A DNA stretch of 8,554 nucleotides from Alphaproteobacteria bacterium (GTDB taxonomy: Bacteria > Pseudomonadota > Alphaproteobacteria > Caulobacterales > Parvularculaceae): the NCBI GenBank assembly GCA_030428745.1, contig JAUIEG010000091.1:1-8554 (forward strand), given 5' to 3'. Numbering within the stretch: position 1 is the first letter of the stretch; each line of letters begins with the position of its first letter. The notes beneath the pieces were generated by a model that saw only the letters and a program-made list of their open reading frames with translations, was not told the DNA's origin and ran no database searches. The position numbers and the translations under genes are program-made. This document shows positions 1 to 5,915 of this stretch, piece after piece.

Positions 1-780
1 TCCATCGGCCGAGAACGCAGCGTCAACAATGGTGAAATGGCGCTCGACCATCTGCGGCTGATCGAAACCCGCGTGCTGGTGCGCCGCGAAGCGGGGTGGG
101 ACGCGCTGCCCTATGTCTGGAACGAAGACCAGAGCGATGCGGTGCTGAAGCGCACCGGCGCGGTGATCCCCATGACGCTGATCCGCGACGCCAATGAAGA
201 TGGGGAGCGCATAGAGCCCTTCGCCTATCTCGTGCCCAACGCCAATCAATGCGCCGGCTGTCACGCGACGAACGCGACAACGAAAGCGATCAAACCCATC
301 GGCCCGAAGGCGCGGCACCTGAACAAGCCGTCGAGTTTCGCAGAAGGCTTCAACCAGCTCGATCACTGGCTGGCGAAAGGCCTGTTGACGGGCGAGATCG
401 CGCAACCGGCGCCGCAAAACGCCGTCTGGACCAACGAGGCGGACCCCCTCGCCGCTCGTGCGCGCGCCTATCTCGATATCAATTGCAGCCACTGCCACAA
501 CCCGAATGGTCCAGCGGACACCTCCGGCCTCAACCTTGAGCCGGATGCGGCGGGCCCGGCGCTTGGGCATTGCAAGACGCCGGTGGCGGCGGGGCGCGGC
601 ACGGGCGGGCGTCCCTATGACATCGTCCCGGGACGTCCGGACCTTTCCATCACGGTCTTCCGTATGGAAACGACCGACCCCGGCGCCATGATGCCGGAGC
701 TCGGCCGCGCGGTCAGCCACGAAGAAGGCGTGAAGCTGGTGAGTGAATGGATTGAGAAGATGGAAGGCGGGTGTGGTTAG
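1..780 (+). CDS. Diheme c-type cytochrome family protein, 5'-truncated by the window edge
   Basis: The frame is open from base 1 (...GREREsVNN-type residues run into the ATG at 37), so this is the C-terminal ~259 residues of a longer protein; the ATG at 37 is probably internal. Two covalent heme-binding CxxCH motifs are visible: CAGCH at nt 250-264 and CSHCH at nt 484-498. A late Met-rich stretch (MMPELG, about nt 688-705) followed by a helix ending in EWIEKM resembles the distal-ligand region and last helix of a class I cytochrome c. The conserved block ETRVLVRREAGW...PYVWNEDQ before the first heme recalls the conserved hypothetical diheme family named after Hyphomonas HNE_0200. Such proteins act in the periplasm or on the outer side of the membrane in electron transfer, but the signal sequence lies outside the window and the electron partner is unknown. 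It ends with TAG, 7 nt from the stop of the convergent peptidase gene. The heme protein call is firm; the family is likely; the function is open. Confidence 0.82.
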   Translation, partial: SIGRERSVNNGEMALDHLRLIETRVLVRREAGWDALPYVWNEDQSDAVLKRTGAVIPMTLIRDANEDGERIEPFAYLVPNANQCAGCHATNATTKAIKPIGPKARHLNKPSSFAEGFNQLDHWLAKGLLTGEIAQPAPQNAVWTNEADPLAARARAYLDINCSHCHNPNGPADTSGLNLEPDAAGPALGHCKTPVAAGRGTGGRPYDIVPGRPDLSITVFRMETTDPGAMMPELGRAVSHEEGVKLVSEWIEKMEGGCG

Positions 781-787
781 TTGAGCT

Positions 788-1633
788 TCAAACATCCTGC
801 AGTCGCCGTAACAAGGCGCGGGCTGGAAGAAGGTTTACGCGCCCACTAGACCGGTTTGCGGTGGCGATAAGTCCATTAATTCCATATTGGAGGTTGTCAC
901 CGTTGAGCGAGTAGACATTAAAAACCGGACTCCCACTCAAGCCATTGGGATCCTGTTCTGCAAAACCATTCTCTAGCTGCATGGGTATCATATACTCGCT
1001 ATCGCAAAGATCTCGATCGACATATACGAGTGCTGCTGAATAATGACGCTTTAGCTTAATCGCACTCAAACGGATTTCATCCAGATTTTCTTCATCTAAA
1101 ACCGGAGTAACGAAATCAAGTGGAAAACCAATCAGCACCATCTCAAGAAAATTTATAGCACGTTGCTTTTCTTCAGTGAGGAAGAAAGAATCATCAACCT
1201 GTAAAAAATCTCGCCTTACGTAGTCTGGCAAATCTACAAACTCTGCAATTACAAAATCTTCCCCGTCATTCAAAACAGAATCGACATTTCCTAGCCCGTA
1301 AAGCATGCCAGCTGTTTGACCTATAGGCGCGCCATTCTCATCAACCCAATAGTGAATGATTTGCTCAAGTTTGAACGAGGCATTATCTGCTACATGCCTA
1401 CAGGTGACTTTAAAATTTCTACCCTTGTAACGTAAATTCAGCGATGAGCCTAAGGGTGTTGCCTCAACTCCCCCGAGGATATCTTTTCCATTGTAGAAAT
1501 AAACTGGAGTGACAAACCTTCTTAGATTATCGAAGGCGCTTGTTAACGGCGTATAAAGACCATTTACTTCCAGACTGGAATTAGCTTTAGAGTCAATGAG
1601 AAATGGAGTTTTCATCTTCTCAATTGGGTGCAC
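788..1633 (-). CDS. Trypsin-fold serine peptidase, AT-rich and probably acquired
   Basis: A 281-residue protein with a plausible chymotrypsin-type catalytic triad in the right order: His80 in VTCRHVAD, Asp126 in GEDFVIAEF and Ser233 in NGLSGSPVF, the last matching the GDSGGP pattern of S1 peptidases. A strand-like GINGLI after the serine also fits the fold. No signal peptide or membrane segment is visible, so it is probably cytoplasmic, with a ~40-residue N-terminal extension before the protease core. The start is GTG at 1633, 12 nt after the cyclase stop; an ATG seven codons in (nt 1615-1613) is an alternative, and neither has a strong ribosome site. GC is about 40% in two sampled 60-nt lines (24/60 at 1021-1080, 21/60 at 1201-1260) against 39/60 in the cyclase at 2461-2520, which suggests transfer. 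There is no room for its own intergenic promoter, so it is likely read with the cyclase. Substrate unknown; a housekeeping, regulatory or defence role cannot be told apart here. Confidence 0.75.
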   Translation of the reverse strand: MHPIEKMKTPFLIDSKANSSLEVNGLYTPLTSAFDNLRRFVTPVYFYNGKDILGGVEATPLGSSLNLRYKGRNFKVTCRHVADNASFKLEQIIHYWVDENGAPIGQTAGMLYGLGNVDSVLNDGEDFVIAEFVDLPDYVRRDFLQVDDSFFLTEEKQRAINFLEMVLIGFPLDFVTPVLDEENLDEIRLSAIKLKRHYSAALVYVDRDLCDSEYMIPMQLENGFAEQDPNGLSGSPVFNVYSLNGDNLQYGINGLIATANRSSGRVNLLPARALLRRLQDV

Positions 1634-1645
1634 AAGTGATTTATC

Positions 1646-3691
1646 TCAGGTACCCGCCATCATCTTCCGTACACGTCCCATGGCCATGAGCGGGAAATAG
1701 TGGCGGTAGAGATTGTAGTTGATCATGAAGGCGCGGGAGAGTTCGGGCCCCTGCTTCAGCCGTTCCTTCAACAACGGGTCGTTGAGCTTGATCGTCTGCC
1801 CGACGCCGTAACCCGGAAAGCCCGTGCCGGTATATTCCGGCTCTTCCCAGGTGCCGTCTTTCTGGCGCTCGATCAGGAACTGGACCCCGTCCGCAATCGC
1901 GCGTTCGTCTTCCGCGCGGCCCACCGCAGCAAGGCCCATCAACGCCCAGGCCGTTTGCGAGGCCGTCGATTTTCCGCGCCCCATCTGTTTCGGGTCCATA
2001 TAAGACGCGCAGCTTTCGCCCCAGCCGCCGTCTTCGTTCTGATGGAGGATCAGCCAGTCCGACGCCTTGCGAATATAGGGTTGTGTCATGTCCTCGCCGA
2101 TAGCTTCGAGCGCCGGCAGAACCGCGCCAGTGCCATAGACGTAATTGACGCCCCAGCGGCCGAACCAGGCGCCGTCCGCCTCCTGCTCCGCCTTGATGTA
2201 ATCGAGCGCGCGGACCATGGCGGGATGGTTCTTGCCGATGCCGAGCTTGCCGAAGGCCTCGATGATATGGGCTGTGACGTCGACCGAGGGCGGATCGAGC
2301 GCCTCGCCGAAATCACAGAACGGAATCTTGGTCAGGATCTGTTTGTCATTATCCTTGTCGAACGCGCCCCAGCCGCCATTCTTGCACTGCATACCGATGA
2401 GCCAGTTGAGGCCCTTTTCGATTGCGGTCTCAACGCCCTTGCCTTTCCACTTCGCATCATTGCGGAAGGGCGCGAGCGCGATCAGCGCCACCGCCGTGTC
2501 ATCCGTATCGGGATAGAAGTAGTTTTTATATTCAAACGCCCAGCCGCCAGGCTCCAGCTTGGGGCATTTCACTTTCCAGTCGCCGGGGCGCAGGACCTGC
2601 TGGTCCAGCACCCAGTCAATCGCCTTTTCGACTTCCTGTTCCTGACGCTCATTCAGATCGCAATCTTCGAAGGCAAGCAGCGTCAGCACCGTGTCCCAGA
2701 CCGGACTGGTCGACGCCTGAATCCATGTCGCCTCACCTTGATCGACGCGCCAGCGCGGATCGTCGAGCGCGGCAAGACCCTTGGCGACCACAGAGTGATC
2801 ATGGGCGTAGCCTTCGTTATAAAGAGCCATCAAGGAATAGATCCATGGCGGCTGGATGCCGCCCCAGACGCCGTCGGCGTCCTGATGCTTGATGATCCAT
2901 TCAAGGGCGCGGGCAATGGCGCCCTGACGCAAGAGGCCAATCCCCGCCGTTGCGCCCAGCCCTTGCAAGCCGTGCAGGACCTTGTCCGCGGTCAGGAAAA
3001 AGGCGTCGAGGAAACCGGCGCCCGGTTTTGCGGGATAGGCGTAATTATATTTCTCGCGGCCTTCCGGAAAAAGCTCGTCCAGCCGGCGCGATGCGGGCAA
3101 GGGCCGCGACGGGCGGCGCGCCGACAGAACGGCGATGGGCATCAGTGTGGCGCGGGCCCATTGCGCGAAATTGTAAATCGAAAAGACAAACCAGTTCGGA
3201 AAGAAAATCACTTCCGGCGGCAGGTTCGGCGTTTTCTCCCACGGCCACTCGCCAATCAGCGCCAGCCAGTAGCGGGTGAAAACGCGAATGTTTTTCAGAC
3301 CGCCTTTCGACAATATCCATTCGCGGGCCTTCACCATATGCGGGGCGTCCTTACGGTCCCCCACCGACCGCAACGCCGCGTAAGCCTCGACCGTCGTGTT
3401 GATGTCGCCGCCGGGCGCTTCGTAGTAGATTTGCCAGGCGCCGTCTTCGCGCTGGGTTTCGCGCAAGGATTGCGCAAGGCGCGCGCGCAAGGGATGGGTC
3501 TCAAGCCCCATGAACCAGAGGGCGAGAATCCACTGCGCCTCCATGCAGGCGTTGGATTCAAGCCGGCCGACCCAGTAGCCTTCCGGCTTTTGCCGTTCCG
3601 CCAGCCAGTCCGCCGCCGCCTCGATAGAGGCCGTCAGTTGCCGGTCGAAATTCGAGCGCCGCTCAGACGCCGCCTCTTTCTCGTCGAACAT
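1646..3691 (-). CDS. shc: Squalene-hopene cyclase
   Basis: Cyclises squalene to hopene/hopanol at the cytoplasmic face of the membrane, the committed step of hopanoid synthesis. With the chosen start the protein has 681 residues, near the family norm. The catalytic acid motif is DTDD at residues 395-398 (family DxDD). QW repeats that brace the alpha/alpha barrels are seen: QKPEGYW 34-40, QREDGAW 80-86, QDADGVW 270-276, QCKNGGW 435-441, QEADGAW 503-509, QNEDGGW 551-557 and QKDGTW 610-615. The C-terminal block with GTGFPGYGVG and NYNLYRHYFPLMAMGR is typical of proteobacterial enzymes. The start ATG at 3691 has AAAGGG upstream at good spacing; an ATG at 3697 and a GTG at 3718 in the same frame are alternatives. 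It lies 66 nt downstream of the transporter pair on the same strand. The usual hopanoid companions (hpnG, hpnH) are not next to it in this window. Confidence 0.97.
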   Translation of the reverse strand: MFDEKEAASERRSNFDRQLTASIEAAADWLAERQKPEGYWVGRLESNACMEAQWILALWFMGLETHPLRARLAQSLRETQREDGAWQIYYEAPGGDINTTVEAYAALRSVGDRKDAPHMVKAREWILSKGGLKNIRVFTRYWLALIGEWPWEKTPNLPPEVIFFPNWFVFSIYNFAQWARATLMPIAVLSARRPSRPLPASRRLDELFPEGREKYNYAYPAKPGAGFLDAFFLTADKVLHGLQGLGATAGIGLLRQGAIARALEWIIKHQDADGVWGGIQPPWIYSLMALYNEGYAHDHSVVAKGLAALDDPRWRVDQGEATWIQASTSPVWDTVLTLLAFEDCDLNERQEQEVEKAIDWVLDQQVLRPGDWKVKCPKLEPGGWAFEYKNYFYPDTDDTAVALIALAPFRNDAKWKGKGVETAIEKGLNWLIGMQCKNGGWGAFDKDNDKQILTKIPFCDFGEALDPPSVDVTAHIIEAFGKLGIGKNHPAMVRALDYIKAEQEADGAWFGRWGVNYVYGTGAVLPALEAIGEDMTQPYIRKASDWLILHQNEDGGWGESCASYMDPKQMGRGKSTASQTAWALMGLAAVGRAEDERAIADGVQFLIERQKDGTWEEPEYTGTGFPGYGVGQTIKLNDPLLKERLKQGPELSRAFMINYNLYRHYFPLMAMGRVRKMMAGT

Positions 3692-3736
3692 GCCCATAAC
3701 CCTTTGACGCCCAAGCACTTAAGGCAGCATGTTCTT

Positions 3737-3749
3737 AGCGCGTGGCGCT
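3737..3749 (-). repeat. Short perfect inverted repeat between the transporter pair and shc
   Basis: AGCGC and GCGCT arms of 5 nt flank a 3-nt loop in the 66-nt gap between the second transporter gene and shc. On the minus strand it is followed by AAGAAC, not a T run, so it does not look like a factor-independent terminator. It may be a weak pause or mRNA processing hairpin, or chance in a GC-rich gap. Confidence 0.3.
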
Positions 3750-3757
3750 CCGCCCCG

Positions 3758-4165
3758 CTAGACCTTGACGAACGCCCTCGCCTGCATGCCCACAGCCATG
3801 GCCGCGAGATAGGCCCAGGGGGCGAGCCCGCCCACCGCCGCCGCCGTGATGCCCGGTCCGGGGCAAAGGCCCGCAAGGCCCCAGCCGACGCCGAAAATTG
3901 CAGCGCCGATCAGCAGCGGGCGATCAATCACGGTCTTTGTCGGAATCTGGAAACCTTCTTCGAAGAGCGGCTTTTCCCGCGCCAGCACCAGACGGTAACC
4001 GATAAAAGTCGTCACCAGCGCTGCGCCCATGACGACAATGAGGCTTGGATCCCAATTCCCGGCAATATCGAGAAAGGCGACAATTTTTTGCGGGTTGATC
4101 ATCTGCGAGACCACCAGGCCGAGGCCGAAGATGAGACCAATGACAAAAGAAGAAAGAATGCGCAT
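3758..4165 (-). CDS. YeeE/YedE-type sulfur transporter, second half protein (DUF6691-like)
   Basis: A 135-residue inner membrane protein beginning MRILSSFVIG with about four hydrophobic segments (roughly residues 3-21, 41-61, 84-103, 112-128). It carries the block GLGLVVSQMINPQKIVAFLD followed by WDPSL near residues 14-41, typical of this half of the family, and a conserved cysteine, Cys101, in GLCPGPG. In the thiosulfate transporter TsuA, which is one longer chain, conserved cysteines line the substrate path; here the two halves are separate genes. It starts 2 nt after the stop of the preceding gene, and has only a weak ribosome site, so translational coupling is likely. The frame stays open upstream to 4657, but that extension overlaps the partner gene in another frame, so ATG 4165 was chosen. 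The likely cargo is thiosulfate or a sulfane-sulfur species (inference from family and the sulfide operon opposite). Confidence 0.85.
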   Translation of the reverse strand: MRILSSFVIGLIFGLGLVVSQMINPQKIVAFLDIAGNWDPSLIVVMGAALVTTFIGYRLVLAREKPLFEEGFQIPTKTVIDRPLLIGAAIFGVGWGLAGLCPGPGITAAAVGGLAPWAYLAAMAVGMQARAFVKV

Positions 4166-4167
4166 GC

Positions 4168-4590
4168 TTAAAGTCCCAAGAGATGGTTGACGATGAACAC
4201 GGTGACGATGGCGCTCACCATGAAGGTGAGCGTCGCCGCGATGGACCGCTTTGAAAGCCGGGCCATGCCGCAGACGCCATGGCCCGATGTGCAGCCGCCG
4301 CCGAGCCGGGCGCCGAAGCCCACAAGCAAGCCGCCAATAATGGTCAGCCATAAAGGATGCGGGAAGACGACGATGGGCCTTTCTGAAAACAGCCAGACAA
4401 GGAAAGGCGCGGCGAAAAGCCCACCCACGAATGCAATCCGCCAGGCCCACTCGCCGCTTACCGGCGTCAATACGCCGGCTACGATACCGCTGATCCCGGC
4501 GATCCGGCCGTTCAAGGCCATGAACAGGACTGCCGACAAGCCAATCAGAACGCCGCCGACAGCGGCGGAAACCGGGGTGAAATTCTCCAT
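4168..4590 (-). CDS. YeeE/YedE-type sulfur transporter, first half protein
   Basis: A 140-residue inner membrane protein with about four membrane segments (roughly 9-28, 50-68, 82-97, 117-138). The family signature is GARLGGGCTSGHGVCGMARL at residues 93-112, with Cys100 and Cys107. Together with the following gene it makes up a complete YeeE/YedE transporter; paired genes of this kind occur in bacterial sulfur-oxidation and BigR-type clusters, where they are thought to move thiosulfate or other reduced sulfur. The ATG at 4590 is chosen because GAGGA lies just upstream; an in-frame ATG at 4650 falls inside the likely -10 box and operator and would precede the transcript start. It is transcribed divergently from the repressor gene and shares its control region, so induction by sulfide or persulfide is likely. 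Confidence 0.86.
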   Translation of the reverse strand: MENFTPVSAAVGGVLIGLSAVLFMALNGRIAGISGIVAGVLTPVSGEWAWRIAFVGGLFAAPFLVWLFSERPIVVFPHPLWLTIIGGLLVGFGARLGGGCTSGHGVCGMARLSKRSIAATLTFMVSAIVTVFIVNHLLGL

Positions 4591-4609
4591 ATGTCCTCGC
4601 TCCATAATG

Positions 4610-4629
4610 CCGCAGCATCCATCCTGCGG
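4610..4629 (-). promoter_or_regulatory. Hairpin in the leader of the transporter mRNA
   Basis: CCGCAG (4610-4615) and CTGCGG (4624-4629) form a perfect 6-bp GC-rich stem with an 8-nt loop. On the minus strand it lies between the predicted transcript start (about 4639) and the ribosome site of the first transporter gene (about 4594-4598). It could stabilise the message or affect translation. No T run follows, so it is not an obvious attenuator. Confidence 0.4.
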
Positions 4630-4636
4630 GGTCCTC

Positions 4637-4664
4637 TTGAAATATAACATATATCATTTATGTT
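4637..4664 (+). promoter_or_regulatory. Predicted sigma70-type promoter of the sulfide operon
   Basis: The -35 box TTGAAA (4637-4642) matches five of six consensus bases; 16 bp on, the -10 box TATGTT (4659-4664) matches four of six. Transcription would start near 4671, giving a leader of about 19 nt before the ATG at 4690. That makes the in-frame ATG at 4660 unusable, as it lies in the -10 box. Confidence 0.5.
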
Positions 4665-4665
4665 A
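4645..4665. promoter_or_regulatory. Palindromic operator, likely for the BigR/SqrR-type repressor
   Basis: A 21-bp AT-rich imperfect palindrome with perfect 7-nt arms, TAACATA-N7-TATGTTA, around a central C at 4655; of the three pairs in the spacer two also match. It sits in the 99-bp divergent region between the repressor gene and the transporter pair. Dimeric winged-helix ArsR proteins bind palindromes of about this size. It contains the predicted -10 boxes of both promoters, so a bound repressor would block RNA polymerase both ways. Binding by the adjacent gene product is inferred from position. Confidence 0.65.
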
Positions 4666-4673
4666 ATTAACAA
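4646..4673 (-). promoter_or_regulatory. Predicted sigma70-type promoter of the transporter pair
   Basis: On the minus strand, TTGTTA (4673-4668) is followed after 16 bp by TATGTT (4651-4646), the mirror image of the plus-strand promoter. Transcription would start near 4639, leaving a ~49-nt leader with the hairpin. The -35 match is weaker than on the other strand. Confidence 0.42.
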
Positions 4674-4689
4674 GTATGGACCGTTGCAA

Positions 4690-5028
4690 ATGACCAAACC
4701 GCTAAACATCAAAGAGTTGAAGGCCCGCGCCGGCGGCGTATCGGCCCTCCTCAAGGAATTGTCGCACCCAAACCGTCTCCTGATCGCCTGCGCGCTCACG
4801 GAAGGCGAAATGAATGTGAGTGAACTTGAAGCCGAAATCGACGTCGCCCAACCGCATCTTTCCCGCGATCTTGCGCGCCTACGCGATGCCAATCTCGTGA
4901 AAGCCAGGCGGGAATCGAAGAACGTCTACTATTCACTCGCCGATAGCAGGCTTTCCAATCTCATTGATGCGCTTTGCAACGCATTCGGCCCCAAACCGAA
5001 ATCTAAACCAAAGGTGAAGAAGAAATGA
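4690..5028 (+). CDS. bigR: ArsR-family repressor of the BigR/SqrR (persulfide-sensing) type
   Basis: A 112-residue winged-helix DNA-binding protein. The helix-turn-helix covers about residues 43-72 (NVSELEAEID...QPHLSRDLARLRDANLV), followed by the wing KARRESKNVYYSL. It lacks the CxC metal-binding motif of metal-sensing ArsR proteins. It has exactly two cysteines: Cys34 in the LLIACAL helix and Cys96 in the C-terminal helix LIDALCNAF. BigR and SqrR use two cysteines in these helices to form a di- or polysulfide bridge that releases DNA. The protein ends in a Lys/Pro-rich tail (PKPKSKPKVKKK). ATG 4690 was chosen because an upstream in-frame ATG at 4660 lies in the operator and -10 box. The stop overlaps the next start by 4 nt (ATGA), so the two are co-translated. 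It probably represses its own operon and the divergent transporter genes. Confidence 0.87.
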   Translation: MTKPLNIKELKARAGGVSALLKELSHPNRLLIACALTEGEMNVSELEAEIDVAQPHLSRDLARLRDANLVKARRESKNVYYSLADSRLSNLIDALCNAFGPKPKSKPKVKKK

Positions 5029-5888
5029 AACCGCACGTCAAAACCTTCTTTGATGAAGACACATTTACCGCAAGCCATGTCGTCAGCGACCCGGCGACAA
5101 ACAAAGCGGCGATCATCGATTCCGTTCTGGACTTCGACCCGGCGTCGGGAACGACAACGACAAAGTCAGCCGATGAGATTATCGCCTATGTGCGCGATAA
5201 CAAACTCGAGGTCGAATGGATTCTCGAAACTCATGTTCACGCCGATCACTTAACCGCGGCGCCTTATCTCAAAGACAAGCTTGGCGGCAAGACCGCCATC
5301 GGCGACAAAATCGACGTGGTCCAGGGCGTCTTCGCAAAGGTGTTTAACGCCGAAAGCGCCTTCAAGCGCGACGGCAGCCAGTTCGACAAACTCTTTGCGG
5401 ACGGCGAGACTTTTAAAGTCGGCGACATTGACGCCCATGTCATTCACACGCCGGGGCATACGCCGGCCTGTTCAACTATTATCATCGGCGACGCCGGTTT
5501 TGTCGGCGATACACTCTTTATGCCAGACTACGGTACGGCGCGCTGTGATTTTCCGGGTGGCGACGCAAAGACACTTTACCAATCCATCCAGAAGATCTTC
5601 GCCCTCCCGCGTGAGACACGTCTTTTCATGTGTCATGACTACAAGGCGCCGGATCGGAACGAATTTGTCTGGGAAACGACCGTTGGCGAGGAACGTGAGA
5701 AAAACATCCACGTTCATGACGGGATTACCGAAGAGGAGTTCGTCAAGATGCGCGAGGCCCGCGACAAAACTCTCGACATGCCGCGGCTCATTCTGCCTTC
5801 AGTGCAAGTGAATATGCGCGCCGGCGACATGCCGCCCAAGGAAGACAACGGCGTTTCCTATCTCAAACTGCCGCTCAACCAATTCTAA
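5025..5888 (+). CDS. blh: Persulfide dioxygenase, Blh type (metallo-beta-lactamase fold)
   Basis: A 287-residue cytoplasmic enzyme expected to oxidise glutathione persulfide to sulfite with O2 and a single iron. Motifs in order: THVHADHL at residues 69-76 (His70, His72, Asp74, His75), HTPGHTPACS 141-150 (His145), GDTLF 161-165 (Asp162) and MCHDY 202-206 (His204). The TARCDF segment at 171-176 matches the GRxDF-like region that marks ETHE1/persulfide dioxygenases rather than glyoxalase II. Its length fits stand-alone Blh-type enzymes; there is no fused DUF442 or rhodanese domain, which some BigR-operon homologues carry. It overlaps the repressor gene by 4 nt, with AAGGTGAAG in the repressor's 3' end as likely ribosome site, and is followed after 27 nt by the sulfide:quinone oxidoreductase gene, whose sulfane-sulfur product it would consume. 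Confidence 0.92.
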   Translation: MKPHVKTFFDEDTFTASHVVSDPATNKAAIIDSVLDFDPASGTTTTKSADEIIAYVRDNKLEVEWILETHVHADHLTAAPYLKDKLGGKTAIGDKIDVVQGVFAKVFNAESAFKRDGSQFDKLFADGETFKVGDIDAHVIHTPGHTPACSTIIIGDAGFVGDTLFMPDYGTARCDFPGGDAKTLYQSIQKIFALPRETRLFMCHDYKAPDRNEFVWETTVGEEREKNIHVHDGITEEEFVKMREARDKTLDMPRLILPSVQVNMRAGDMPPKEDNGVSYLKLPLNQF

Positions 5889-5915
5889 CCTCGAAAAATA
5901 AAGCGGGAGGGTATT

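Noticed and set aside
781..787. Search for a bidirectional terminator between the convergent cytochrome and peptidase genes
   Set aside because: Only 7 nt separate the stops, and I saw no GC-rich stem with a T run at the junction.
1700..4171. An 823-codon open frame on the plus strand antisense to shc and the second transporter gene
   Set aside because: It mirrors real genes with clear family motifs on the other strand. Its translation is rich in Arg, Ala and His with no recognisable domain, as expected for an antisense frame in GC-rich coding DNA.
3758..4657. A 299-codon minus-strand reading of the second transporter gene extended upstream
   Set aside because: The extra N-terminal half overlaps the first transporter gene in a different frame and reads as Arg-rich nonsense; the true start is ATG 4165, two nt after the partner's stop.
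4660..4689. A ten-codon N-terminal extension of the repressor from ATG 4660
   Set aside because: That ATG lies inside the palindrome and the predicted -10 box and lacks a ribosome site, so it would not be on the transcript.
5889..5915. Possible internal promoter or second operator before sqr
   Set aside because: The 27-nt gap holds only the strong GGGAGGG ribosome site; there is no palindrome or promoter-like pair of boxes.
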